From Eutrigla gurnardus (taxonomy: Eukaryota; Chordata; Actinopteri; Perciformes; Triglidae): 64,000 bases of DNA. Of the stretch, positions 11,481 to 23,820 are shown piece by piece. How positions within the stretch are numbered: position 1 is the stretch's first letter; every line of letters starts with the position of its first letter. Both the position numbers and the translations under genes were made by a program. Location of the stretch: positions 2,357,625 to 2,421,624 of the forward strand of contig OY741276.1 in NCBI GenBank assembly GCA_963514095.1, written 5' to 3'. The notes below the pieces were generated by a model that made no database searches, was not told the DNA's origin, and worked only from the letters and a program-made list of their open reading frames with translations.

Positions 11481-14400
11481 ATTGCGTCTGAAAACAAAAT
11501 ATTCCAACTTCATGGACAACAGTGTATTTATATATGACCTAATTTCACTTGTTACATGAGCTTACTTAAGTAAGTAAGTAACCACTCACACACAGTAAAA
11601 GGAAACCACCGTGGTAATGCAACGGTCTAAACACTGGTGACCACGATCTAATCCTCTAGTGGGGGGGATTAACCTCTAAGAGTGCAGGATATCCACTCAT
11701 AAACCTTTAGAAATAATCTGAAACACATGAACTCTCCGGGACACATGCAAGACCTACAATCTGTCTCTTGCTCTGCAGCACAAACGACGAGCTGTAACTT
11801 TGACAGTGGTTACCGTAGCAACTTCACGGTCACTTGGTACCGGGTAGTATATGGCACGGAGCCGACCGTCCCCCCTGTCTTACTGGTGAACTGGGAGAGG
11901 GGATGGAAGTGCAATGAGGCACACTGGGACACCATTTCCCCTCTATATTGTTTCTGTGGCGATGGAACAGTCAGATGTAATCTGGGCTGACCGCTGTAAT
12001 GAGCTGGTCGTCCTGGGGAGGCGGAGCACGCCACGTCTCCAAAAGAAACCTAAATCTATTAGGTCCAATCTGAATGCTAATATCTCATCTTCACTCCATC
12101 TTGTTTGTTTTTAAAAAGCATTTATCTCATGTAATTCTATCGTTAACGGCGTAGATGGTGGTGTATCGGTAAACGCCGCCAACGAAGCCCCCCGGTGACC
12201 GTGTTTACAGTGAGCGGAGGCCGGTGGGAATAAAAGGCTGATTCATTATTCAGGGCGTTAGCATTAAGACTGTCAAGTTAACATTCCTGTGTGGCCCCCT
12301 AATGTAATTGGGCAATTTCATTTCAGCTTTGATTTATGCAGCATGATGCAGCATTAAAAAAAAAACCTGCACAAATCAAGAAGATTTAACAACTAATCTG
12401 AGATCCAGTTTGAAAATGACCTCTTCCTGAGCTCGTCTCTGACTGGAACTTTTCACATTTCTGGAGCAAAGCTAGCAGAGATTCCCATGAAATCAGAGGA
12501 ATCATACGTCCTTGTGTTGTGAGGGGCCCTCGAGGAGAAGAGAAAACCGCCCGGGTCCCTTTTGTTTCATTGCAGTTTTGCCCGTAAATGTCACAAACTA
12601 TGAATAATTATATTCTTAAAGGTTCTCCAGACTTTTGAAATTGATATAAATTATGAGGTCGCTGCTGAAATCTCCCCCGTTATTACATAGCTGTGTGATT
12701 TCTCTGCCTCCGGGATCCGAACCGTTCACACTGATGAGATTTACAAGCTTGCTTTGGAGGGAACCAAGTCGTGTATCTTTATGGCGAAATTAATGTATGT
12801 TGAATTTAATTATATTAATCCAAACTCCATGCAGATTTGATTTCATGTAAAACAGGCCGCGATGAGGCTGTTTGAAGTTAACAAAAAAAAAAGAATTTAA
12901 ATATATATGCTGTGTTGTGGACTGGCCTGTCTGCTGTCCCTCTGCAGGGTGTGGCGGTGTTATGTGGGGGATTAATGAAGTGGCGGCTCACCAGGGAGAT
13001 CCATCTGCTCCCAGACACTCTTAATGAACTACCGAGGCCCAGACACGGCACTTTACCGAGGCCTCCACTTAATGCTTATGACATGCTGAGGAGGCAGGAC
13101 TGCTTTTGTTCCGCCTTTTAATGGTGACAAAGTGAACTTTTCAATCTACCAGAGTGCATTTACGCCACTGTTATGTGTACTACACGCAGCGATCCTGTCC
13201 CCTTTTCTATAAGGACTAGTTTTAATTTACTTTTGCTGAGAGTCTGAGGCCGTCAGAGAGAAAAGGTGTCATGTCCCTTTCAGGTTAAAAAATAATCTGC
13301 ATATACGTGAGGCTGTAAATGCACATCTGTCATCTCCAAACATGCAAGCTTGTACAAAAAAAAGTGAAATGCAGCCATCATTAATGATATATTAACTCCT
13401 GTAATCATGATGCAGCTATTTCGCCTTAATATTTATTTATAAAAATGTTGCCTGCCATAGTTAGTTTGAATGCTTACAATATATTACATTATGAAAAAAT
13501 ACTATACCTTTGTAAAGCTTGTACAGCTTATATATTACCCAACACCTTGTTTGATTGATTACTAAGGCCTCTGCAACATGGTGATAACCAAAAAAGACAC
13601 TAAATTCTTTACAGTGCAGATAACTGTTCCTATTAGAGCCCCATAATATACTGTTTCAATAAGAAACATCCCTCACATGTTTAAACGCCGTCAGTAATCC
13701 GTCAGTTAATTACTGTACAGTCTTTACATTAATAACTCATTAATTTCAGCAAATTCCAGCTGGAGCTCTTTATGAACAAGTGTCTTTTTACAATAGTCTG
13801 ATTTAGCTTTAAACTGGAGCCCATCCGGCTTTTCATTAAAAAAAGGTCTCGTGACAAAAAAGAAAAACAGGGACGGCCATTAACTCATTATCGCACGCTC
13901 CACAGATTTCTTTCATTGCGTTGAAAAAGAACTGACATCAGCTGTTTGGTGGCGTTTCCTTCGGGCTGATCTGAGCTCTGTGATTTTCAGTCAGAAAGCC
14001 CGAGCCGTCTCTGCACTGGAGCACCCCTTGATAACAAAACTGTCACCTCAGTATTGCTTTTTCTTACGGGGCTGGATGCCGCCAGTCAGGGGAAAGTGCA
14101 GGTTTGCATTCAGGTTCGTGTCTACAGGGCTCGGGAACAGATTTTAAATAACACACACTCTTTTGGTTTAAATGAATATTTCCCAAAATCATTATTACTG
14201 ACAAAAATGTAAACTATGTTTTGCATTTGAAGCAGATGTCGCAGATGTGAAACTTGCACATCCGCGAGGAAGAAGTGTCTATTTGATTTTTTAAGCGTAT
14301 TCACAGGCAGTTGGGTTCGGTCGGAGCATCAGCTGTGAGTGGGAAGAAAGGGAGCGGCTCAGCTGGCCGGGCTGAGCTGCTTCAAGTGACTGAGTGAACC

Positions 14401-14612
14401 TGAACATAGAGAACACCTGACCCGTCGCCATCGCCCGGCGCTCCCATCACGCTGCTCGAACAAGCGGGCTTCAATCACGCATCATACAATGGAGTCCGGT
14501 CCAGTTCGGTGCCAGCGGTCCATCTGGACGGTTTTAGATCAGATTACAATTTTCAGTCTGTTGTCAGTGTGCTTGAGTGAGTGTTGACTGGTTTAAGACC
14601 CTTTTACAATGG

Positions 14613-15388
14613 GGATGCACCAGTGAAGCCAACACTGAAGTGCCTTAAAGCTGTCATTCTCTCTGCTGGCCACCAGGGGGAGACTCCTCTCTGGTTGTAT
14701 AGAAGTCTATGAGAAAATGGTCCTACTTCTCTCTGCTGGCCACCAGGGGGCGACTCCTCTCTGGTTGTATAGAAGTCTATGAGAAAATGGTCCTACTTCT
14801 CTCTGCTGGCCACCAGGGGGCGACTCCTCTCTGGTTGTATAGAAGTCTATGAGAAAATGGTCCTACTTCTCTCTGCTGGCCACCAGGGGGCGACTCCTCT
14901 CTGGTTGTATAGAAGTCTATGAGAAAATGGTCCTACTTCTCTCTTGATGTATTATCTCAGTAAACATTGTAAACATGAGTTTATGGTCTCAATCTCTAGT
15001 TTCAAGTCTTCTTCAATCCAGCATGATGTTCATTTAGTACATTATGGTCCATTTAGAGTCCACCAGACCAGGAAGCAGGGGATGCTTTAGGGGGCGGGGC
15101 TTACCTGCTGATTGACAGGTCTCTACCACGCTACCAATGCTAGTTAGCTGCTAAGATGATTTTAACACTTAGCTGTAAAGTTGATCTTGAATTATAGAAG
15201 CTAACTTTGTTAGCAGCTTCACACCAGAATCCACATGGATCCAGATCCAATACGGGTCACTTCTTTCACTGGTTGCAAAAAGTCCATGATGGTGAAAATG
15301 CAGAACTTGAGGCTTCAAAACCGTAGTCTACAAACCAACGGGTGACGTCACCATGACGACGTCCATTTCTTACATACAGTCTGTATGT
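14613..15388 (+). mobile_element. Dispersed element with 70-bp tandem units, copy 2 (longest)
   Basis: Starts AGTGAAGCCAACACTGAAGT, then four near-identical 70-bp units (CTCTGCTGGCCACCAGGGGG ... GAGAAAATGGTCCTACTT), then a unique body (GTAAACATTGTAAACATGAG ... AGTCCACCAGACCAGGAAGC ... GGGGCGGGGCTTACCTGC), ending near GACGTCCATTTCTTACATAC. No frame of any length, so non-autonomous. Four other copies lie in the window. CTCF-like cores fall at 14667-14684 (GAGAC variant), 14737-14755, 14807-14825 and 14877-14895. Confidence 0.85.
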
Positions 15389-18300
15389 AAATTAAACCTC
15401 CGGTGTAAATTTGTGGTGTGCAGTATCTGGTCATGCTATTTAAGTGCATTAACCTCCAAAGATCACAAATGCAACCTGAATTGAATTTAAGGTGAAGGAT
15501 GTGTAACGACGACCCAAAAGTAAAGTTGATCCCTCAAATAGGTGAAATATTGTTTTTTTAATAACCTTTCGGGAAGAAGGGGCTCTTGAGAATAGAATGT
15601 ATACATTGATAATCTCGTTTGTGGAAAATAAAAAGTCAAGACGCAAACAGCACCCGGTGTAATCCCTTCACCTCATCATCATGGTATCATGGAGGAAGAG
15701 GCAGGAAAGCAGCCGGCGGGCTGAATGACGGCCCAGCAGATGAGATAGCTGCGTCAAATCCCCTCCTCAAAGAGCTCCATTTAAACGGCGGGGGGAAATA
15801 TGGCAGCATTGTGTATTATACAGCCATCACGGGGCGTCTTTGGGTCTTCTTTGTGAAGTGACTTTGGCAGCTTCGGGGATTAAGGAGCGGTCCGTCATAC
15901 ATGGCCCAAACAGCAGGGATTAGACTAAATATGCTGGCTCTTGTGTCATGGCTCCTTTTTTTTTTACTTGGTAAATCAATAAAATATGATTTTTCTACAC
16001 ATCTGTGTAGGGGGGAAGGTGAAAAACCTGCTTGAAAGGAGGAGAAAAGGCACGAAGGAAGCAGCTACCTGGTGTTGTTGAAGTTTCCTGTCTGTTGTTC
16101 AGGATGCTGCAGCTCCTCTAACAGGAATAATAGATGAGCTCCTCTAGATTTAAGGCTTAAGGGTAAAGTTCAACTTGGACCAACTTGGCCAGCCACATCG
16201 TATATGAATTCTGGCAAGAGGTGTTTTTTGCATTCTAGAAATAAAGTTAATTCTTACTGTATTTTCCAGAGAAACTGCTGACACCAGAGGAGAACCAAAA
16301 TGACGTTGAGTATTCAGGCTTCTGCATAAATTATTAAAAAAAACAACATGAAATGGTGCCGGAGGCAGCGAACAAATCTGATGGCAGAAATTCCATTGAC
16401 GTTATTTTTTCGTCCATTAAAAGGCCAGTGTGAAGGATTTAGCAGATCGCAAACCAGCTGAACGTCCCATCCGCTCACCCCTCCCTTCCCCAAGCGTGTC
16501 GGAAAATGATTATGGCATTCATGTATTAATATTAAAATGGGCAGTTTGTCCATTCTGGGCTACCGTAGCAACGTGGAGCTGCAAAAACCATAGTTAGAAA
16601 TATTGTATTCCATTTCTTCAGTATCCAATCAATACTGATTTGTGTACAATACTTTGAATTCAATACCAAACCGACATTTTTTCAGAAACTTTGCGTGGAT
16701 AAAAAGCTCATAACCTGATGAAAACACTCTGACATTGATAATGAGAAGAGGTTTTAGATTACTGGTAAACCCCTATGTCTGCAACATCTAAAGGAACCTA
16801 TCAACCCCACCAAACTCTGTTCTCAAATTTAACACTTCACAGTTTTCTGTAAATATACGTTAATCTTCCAAATATTTATTATTAGTCTTTTTTCTAAATC
16901 CACATGAAGAACTCTTTAACTCTTTTCATTAATCAGATCCGCCACAGCACTGATTTAAAAAGAAAATATGTCACTTTTAACGCTGGTTGATGGCTGTTTG
17001 CTGACGAGCAATGTAGTGTATAAAAGGCTATTTTATGAATGGAGTCTGGTGCAGTGCGTTCATGAGTTTAAACCCAAAGTTTGGGTTGCGTGTTGTTGTG
17101 ATGTTGTTTGCAGGAGAATGTGTTGTTTCCTCCACTTCTAAGGCGATGCTGCAACTAGAACACAGAAATCTGGCTCCGTATTCTGGTAGGACGATTTAAT
17201 CATTTGGTCGGTGCACCATTTTAATGATACCCGTCCTACTGCCAATAGATGCCCCTAAAATCCTCCTTTTTACAAGACGATGGATACGTTAGATTCAAAC
17301 AAAACTACTTTTGCATCCCTGTAAATTTGCAGGCAGCCGGTTCCTTTTGTGTTTTTATTACTGAGGCGTCAAAATGAGTTATCCGACTGGATGGAGAGAA
17401 GTTTCTGTGCCGAGGCGACTGTGAGCTCCAGAGGCAGCTTGTGTTTAAAATTGCTCATCAAGTCCAATTAAGTCCAACCAAAAGAAGAAGAAATCCACAG
17501 AGATCTGAATGTAAAAGCTGGTGATCTGGACGTGGCTCTGCAGCATCACACAACACATTACTGTGTGAAAGTCTCCCAGCCCAGCACATACGTCTCTGAT
17601 TAAAGTGCAGTTACACTGTAATCATTCCTCGTTGTGATCCACTAATAGCGGCATGTCTGAACAAATCACCGGACCAACAGATTCAAATTACATATATTTC
17701 ATAGGCGGTCCTCCACATAAATACCCCCCCACGAGCACAACTTCGATTATAAAGTTGCCGCTGTGATGTCAAGCGTCCTGTTTTCTTAAGGGAGTGGTTT
17801 AGATTTTTGCTAAGTGGAACGAAAGCTAAAGAGCAAATAAGTGGGAGCTTTACCCAAAACCCCCAAATCTGCCTCTAATCCACAAAATTACACCTGTCAC
17901 TAGAAAGTTGGATCTATTAAAACTACTTCCTGATCCGAGGAAGGGAAAAAGCCATTAAAAACCACACAAAGGCCTTCAATCAACACTTAATTAACACGGC
18001 AACCTTTTCCCCAGTGCTGGCAATCACTTCCCTATCTGCCAGATTAGTTTAAGGACGTGGACGCAGATAGGAAATGACCAAAACAACTTTGAGGATATGG
18101 AGAAAATAAGTATGCAAATAAAACGAGGGAGGGAGGGGGGGAGGAAGGAATATGCATCTGTTAACTCCTTCCTCCCCACTGTGGCGAGTTTAGACCATTT
18201 GTTAGGAGCTCAAGCACATCCCAAAATTAATTTAGCACCCCTAAAAATTATAATAACCTAATTATTCCTTACAATTATTTCTATTTTCTGAAATCAGTAT

Positions 18301-19653
18301 TACTTAATGTTGGATTTGGCAACAATTACAGGATCAAATGGTTTAATTTGACAGGTTTAATATCCATTATTTTTTAATAAGATGTAGTAGTCTGACAGTA
18401 AAAGTAAAGGAGAAGAAGAAGAACTTAAGGACGGTGAATTTCAGGGCTCAGATTAAAACACAAGTAAGTTGAAATGTTAGAAAAATTAAATTGCTAAACT
18501 TTATGACAGAGAACTTTTGGCCAAATAGCTCGTTATTTTTTACTTCTGGTCATAGTTTCTTGGTGTGAATAGTGTTAAAATATCTTTTGTTCTTCAGAAA
18601 AGGAGTTCCGTCAGAATAAGGTTAACTAATTGATGTGATTGCATGATTTCAAAAGGTAAACCACTAATAAATCTGTTCATCACGACAACCTCATAGATCT
18701 GAGCTCATCAGCGCCGGTCGTTTCCCTGATTTATAGGTCTGAAGCTGTAACAACAGTTGTGCTTGTAACTGACTCTGTGTAATTTGTCAGTTCATTAAGT
18801 CCATTAAAGTGTGTGTGACAGCGATCCCACAGTGAAACGCCTCACCGTGAGTCCGTGTTCGCACTATGTATTCACATCCAGTCACCTCAGAGTACAACTC
18901 TGTCCGTTATTCATCACGTAATAATCAAAGAGCCTAATATAAACACCGGAGGCATTTAAGTGCTGCATAAACTGCTGTCAGTCAGCAGAATTTCACGATG
19001 ATGCAGGATGACAATCGCACAAACTTTCCAATCGACCAGTTACCCGTCAGACCGACTTCCTCTATCTCCACTTGCTCCGCTGTATCGTTTGTAATAAATC
19101 AGCGTGAACAGAAACCAGAGCAAAACTAAAATACGACAATGTATCATTTCTGTTGCTCTTGATCTGGATCACATGAACCCAACTAGAGCTGTGAAAGCTC
19201 CCTAAAATACGTGAGGCCACGTTTAAGACACTTAGAAATCAGGAAATTAAAGATAGAGATTAGATTAGTCTTCAATTGAAACACTGTAGATACACAAATT
19301 AAAGCGGCAGTAATTCATGTCTTCATATTAACGATGGATAGAAGACGTCGATGAACTCCAATCATCGCCCGGTTCTGCAGTTCACTTCAACTCTGCCAGG
19401 ACTTTTGCATATTTTAACTCATGTTTTTGGCTTTATGGTCCACAACTTTAATGTGTTGTTTCTCTCTCACTGCTCTCATCAAAGTTGTTTGTAGCAGCGG
19501 CTGCTGTTTTTGCAAAAAACAACCACAAAAAAGCTCCACTAAACTCTATTCTACGGTACCTTCCCAGCAACAAATTGCAGACAAAGTTGCATCGCAGGCA
19601 GCAATGTGTGTAGTAACGGCCCCTGGTTGATCTGTGATCAGTACAGTAACAAT

Positions 19654-21277
19654 CAGGGACGGACTGGGACCAAAAACCGGCCAAGGTATAATAGCCCAGA
19701 CCGGCCAACCACATAAGATCACACATAGCCGGTCAAAAATATAAAAAAATTTTGTGACAGACCGAAGTGTTTTGGGCCAGCCCAGTGTCAATTAAAAAAA
19801 CAATGGGCCACCGATCTAGGCCTACCACTTTCATGGGCCGGTTCATGGGCCGGTTCATGGGCCGGTTCATGGGCCGGTTCATGGGTGGTTCATGGGCCGG
19901 TTCATGGGCCGGTTCATGGCCGGTTCATGGGCCGGTTCATGGGCCGGTTCATGGGCTGGTTCATGGGGAGGTTCATTGGCCGGTTCATGGGCCGGTTCAT
20001 GGGTGGTTCATGGGCCGGTTCATGGGCCGGTTCATGGCCGGTTCATGGGGCGGTTCATGGGTGGTTCATGAGCTGGTTCATGGGGCGGTTCATGGGCCGG
20101 TTCATGGGGAGGTTCATGGGCCGGTTCATGGGCCGGTTCATGAGGCGGTTCATGGGGAGGTTCATGGGTGGTTCATGGGCCGGTTCATGAGGCGGTTCAT
20201 GGGGAGGTTCATGGGTGGTTCATGGGCTGGTTCATGGGCCAGTTCATGGGGAGGTTCATGGGTGGTTCATGGGTCGGTTCATGGGGAGGTTCATGGGTGG
20301 TTCATGGGTGGTTCATGGGCTGGTTCATGGGGAGGTTCATGGGTGGTTCATGGGCTGGTTCATGGGCTGGTTCATGGGTGGTTCATGGGCTGGTTCATGG
20401 GCTGGTTCATGGGTGGTTCATGGGGAGGTTCATGGGTGGTTCATGGGCTGGTTCATGGGGAGGTTCATGGGTGGTTCATGGGCTGGTTCATGGGCTGGTT
20501 CATGGGTGGTTCATGGGCTGGTTCATGGGCTGGTTCATGGGTGGTTCATGGGGAGGTTCATGGGTGGTTCATGGGCTGGTTCATGGGTGGTTCATGGGGA
20601 GGTTCATGGGTGGTTCATGGGCTGGTTCATGGGTGGTTCATGGGCTGGTTCATGGGTGGTTCATGGGCTGGTTCATGGGTGGTTCATGGGTGGTTCATGG
20701 GCTGGTTCATGGGAGGTTCATGGGCTGGTTCATGGGGAGGTTCATGGGCTGGTTCATGGGCTGGTTCATGGGTGGTTCATGGGGAGGTTCATGGGGAGGT
20801 TCATGGGTGGTTCATGGGCTGGTTCATGGGTGGTTCATGGGCTGGTTCATGGGCCGGTTCATGGGTGGTTCATGGGCTGGTTCATGGGCTGGTTCATGGG
20901 TGGTTCATGGGGAGGTTCATGGGGTGGTTCATGGGCTGGTTCATGGGCCGGTTCATGGGTGGTTCATGGGCTGGTTCATGGGAGGTTCATGGGCTGGTTC
21001 ATGGGGAGGTTCATGGGCTGGTTCATGGGTGGTTCATGGGGAGGTTCATGGGGAGGTTCATGGGTGGTTCATGGGCTGGTTCATGGGGAGGTTCATGGGC
21101 TGGTTCATGGGAGGTTCATGGGAGGTTCATGGGTGGTTCATGGGCTGGTTCATGGGTGGTTCATGGGGAGGTTCATGGGGAGGTTCATGGGTGGTTCATG
21201 GGTGGTTCATTGCCGGTCGGCCCAAAAAGCACGTCGGCCCACCAGGGAAATGCCCAGTATGTCACATGGCCAGTCCG
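19654..21277. mobile_element. hAT-like non-autonomous element with 8-bp target duplication
   Basis: GTAACAAT occurs immediately left (19646-19653) and right (21278-21285). The left end is CAGGGACGGACTGGGACC. Reading inwards, the right end is CGGACTGGCCATGTGACA, so GGACTGG is shared but the outermost six bases of the right end are missing. GGCC-rich subterminal segments flank an internal minisatellite that makes up most of the length. The 8-bp duplication and CAGGG end fit the hAT superfamily. Confidence 0.7.
19830..21215. repeat. 11/12-bp minisatellite (TTCATGGGCTGG type), about 118 units
   Basis: Variants TTCATGGGCCGG, TTCATGGGCTGG, TTCATGGGGAGG (12 bp) and TTCATGGGTGG (11 bp) alternate for 1.39 kb. 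CCGG variants cluster at the left end and CTGG/GTGG/GAGG variants to the right. None contains a + strand stop, so all three forward frames stay open (up to about 500 codons, GWFM/SWAG/VHGL repeats). This is composition, not coding evidence. Confidence 0.95.
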
Positions 21278-21466
21278 GTAACAATAATAATGATCATCAA
21301 GCAAATGAATGCGACCAAACTGAGATTTTTAACCGTTTCTGCAAATAATGTTGCCATTAATTAACCAAAAACATCGATTCATATTTAAGTTCTTCATATC
21401 GCTTCACTTGAATCTTTCTACACCTTGGTGCGTTTCTTCAAAGTGACATCATTGATGCGTGCTGAC

Positions 21467-21613
21467 CTTTGCCGATCGTAGCCGGACTCCTTCCTGCGGC
21501 AGTGGAGCGTCACCACCCGGTGGCCTTCGCTCCTCACGTCCTGGCTGACGATCCACTGGGTGGGGTTGCTGGGGCGAGCCCCGAGGAACGTCACACCTTC
21601 TTTCAACTTCACC
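21467..21613 (-). CDS. tmem132: TMEM132-family gene, coding exon 3
   Basis: Continues the same protein. The acceptor is a good pyrimidine tract ending CTGTCTGCAG. The first base G completes the arginine codon left as AG by exon 2, giving FTLR-VKLKEGVTFLG without a break. TMEM132 paralogues also read FTLR followed by a K-rich VK-KGV segment here. The 48 complete codons run to KESGYDRQ and include a CRRK motif where relatives have a CQ-K motif. I place the donor at CAAAG|GTCAGC (exon end 21467, phase 2), because homologues reach an SYxEVMQ segment soon after, which would start exon 4. The alternative donor ACCAAG|GTGTAG (exon end 21424) would add residues I do not recognise. Reading through the chosen donor meets a stop about 16 codons later. 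No exon 4 was recognised between here and base 1. Confidence 0.9.
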
Positions 21614-21886
21614 CTGCAGACAGGAAAGAATAGAGAGAGGGTGTTTATGAGCGAGGGCCGGGAGATTTAATTTCTGGCAACTCGTTTCGGTGACTCATTG
21701 GATGCATCCGGCTGATGCATGCGACGGCAGCTGCCTCCAGACAGACAATGAGTTTCTTTTTTTTGTCATTCTGTCGAGCAATACATTATCCAGATGGTTC
21801 ACTGCACTGTTGTCTGCAGAGATGTCCCAGCTGTTGTCTTGGATTTGATCAGTTTTTGTTCCCCCGAGAGGATTATTATATTTTTT

Positions 21887-21890
<4 letters not shown>

Positions 21891-21948
<58 letters not shown>
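21891..21948. repeat. (GT)29 microsatellite upstream of exon 3
   Basis: 58 bp of GT. On the transcript (minus) strand it reads (CA)29, about 280 nt before the exon 3 acceptor. Confidence 0.97.
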
Positions 21949-21949
<1 letters not shown>

Positions 21950-23054
21950 GCCGGTCAATCAGGTAGTCACAACACAGCCAACACCTGCTGTTTTAATAGT
22001 CTGATAAGTGCACTTGGACAAATTTGCTTAAAAAAAAAAAATCTATTTTGCTTCAAGCTCAGAAAGTTCCCTCTCTGACACTCTGGGATCTGCCATCAAC
22101 GGTGAATGTGCTGTTTGCTGCATAAGTGGGATGTGACCATCCATTTATGCTGCTCTTCTCCCTCCTTTACCTCCTCACTTATAGATTAACTCCGGGGGGG
22201 GAGAAGGTTTTTCCTTTGACTGCGGCAAAAAATTACACCATCAATCTCCTCGTCGGCTCAGCGGACCACAAAAGGAGGGAAAATGTCCAGAAATAAAAAA
22301 AAATGTGTAAATGAAAGTCTCCCTTTGACAGGTAAAACCATGTTGTTAGAGTATCCACAGAGAGGGATTTAAGGGGGGCCGTGTTGTAAAATAGATTAAG
22401 ACGACTGTGTGGTTTCTGTCTGAGGACGACGGCAAAGTCACGGGACTGAAGAGGAGCCTGAATCTAAAAGAGAGATCGGCGGATCGCTCTGCCACGTCCG
22501 ATCGGTCGGTCGGCAGATGAGACCCGAGATGGGACTCTTTGCTTTCATCTTGGATTTGTTGCTCCACTTTAACGTGCGGCGGTCTATCGGCTGTCTGTAT
22601 GCTAATGAGTGTATCTGGCCTCTCCAGCCACGCTCCCCCCTCTCCCCCTCTCTTTGATGTAATGCATGTTGTGATGGGGCTTATATGCAAAGTGAAACTT
22701 GTGTAATATGACAGATGGTATACTTCCCCCTACTCGCTATGAGAATGGAGATCAACGCAGCACCTGAGGGTCAGTCTCAACACTGCTGGAAGTGTGCGTT
22801 CTCCATAAAGTGCCTGTTTGTAATCATCTTTTTTTTAGCGGTGCAGTCTTTCCAACATGATTTGATGTCTTTTTTTTTTGCTATCTGCTTCCCTCTCTGT
22901 TGTGTGTCTATGAATAGAGTCTAACAGACATGTATAGATTCTGCCACGTCACATATTTAAGTCTTATGATCAGACTAGAGACGTGAGAAAGCATTGCTCG
23001 GTGTGAGGTAAACAGTTATTGGCTTTATGAATTTTTTGTTTTTTGTTGTTTCTT

Positions 23055-23180
23055 CCTATTTAAATGCATCAGTAATCATGTTTGACCAGGTGCAATGATT
23101 TACATCATGTCTCACAATCACCCAGGTGAACATTCATTCATGCATCACATTTGTTTGGCGCTATAAAAGCCAAAAAGTCA
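23055..23180 (-). repeat. Dispersed repeat R2, copy 2
   Basis: Inverted copy of 11366-11480: TTTAAATGCATC, ACCAGGTGCAATGATT, TCACAATCACCCAGGTGAAC, TGCATCACATTTGTTTGG, TATAAAAGCC, in matching reverse order. Confidence 0.75.
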
Positions 23181-23301
23181 TAAAAGCCATTTGAAAATTA
23201 TTACAGCTTTATGGGCGACCCTGTATAGATGCCAGCTCAAACATCCCCAGTGTCCACAGTGAGGTTTGCTAGATTTCTATATTTATTTATCTTCTGTCGA
23301 C

Positions 23302-23820
23302 GAGGGGTGTGAATCTTTGGCTTCACAGCGATTCCATTAACAATTAGGTGGTTTTCGATTCAAGCACTTTTTTTTTTGGAACAATCCGATTCGAGTCTGT
23401 GAACCACGATTGAATTCAGTCATTTTTATCCAAAATTCTATATCCATGAAATAAACATGCAGTGCGAGTGAGACTATCTGTATTCTTCTGAAAGGTGAAA
23501 AAATAAACAGACCACAGAATTACTTATTAAACATATTTATTCTATAAAAAGTAGTCCTGCATAATATTTTATGCTGAATACAAAAATGTAATTAAACATT
23601 TTTCAATTGGCTACATGCTAGCAGGGGAGAGAGTGTCTTAAAAGTCTTAAAACACTAATCATAATTAAGAATCGCGATTCATAAGATTTAACGCATTCAT
23701 ATCAATTATTGGTGAAGCCAAAGCATTTCATTCTATTTGTTTATTTTATCAGATCGATTTAGTTGAATCGGTGGGACTGATGATCGATTCATCGATGCAT
23801 CGCATGAATCGATACACTAC
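23302..23820. mobile_element. Candidate hAT-like element
   Basis: Left end GAGGGGTGTGAATC and right end GAATCGATACACTACTA fit the fish hAT type with GGGTGTAACGATAC-like ends that I recall. Flanking CTGTCGAC (left) and CTGTTGAC (right) match at 7 of 8 positions, as an aged 8-bp target duplication would. The interior is rich in GATTCG/CGATTC motifs. No transposase frame. Confidence 0.5.

Larger units (their letters stand above)
1..21466 (-). other. Intron 3 of the tmem132 gene (3' part outside the window)
   Basis: On the minus strand the gene runs from exon 3 towards base 1, so this whole stretch is intron. I found no further TMEM132-like exon in it. It contains the repeats listed separately. 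The unlisted stretches (about 870-2290, 2885-4100, 5712-6676, 7202-8339, 8581-9225, 9693-11270, 11481-14612, 15389-19653) show no gene, RNA gene or repeat I can name. They are AT-leaning single-copy-looking sequence, with short homopolymers and small GC-rich patches near 7.48, 8.81 and 9.8-10.1 kb. Confidence 0.8.

Noticed and set aside
14661..14944. Regularly spaced 70-bp repeats considered as a CRISPR array
   Set aside because: The units are contiguous with no unique spacers, the context is a fish intron, and copies are dispersed with a transposon body.
19767..21364. Three overlapping long + strand frames (504, 398 and 377 codons)
   Set aside because: They lie in the 11/12-bp minisatellite, where every unit variant lacks a + strand stop in all frames. 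The peptides are pure repeat and no start context or splice sites support them.
21424..21613. Longer version of exon 3 using the ACCAAG|GTGTAG donor
   Set aside because: The additional residues (SARINDVTLKKRTK) do not resemble TMEM132 and the shorter donor fits the expected position of the next family motif.
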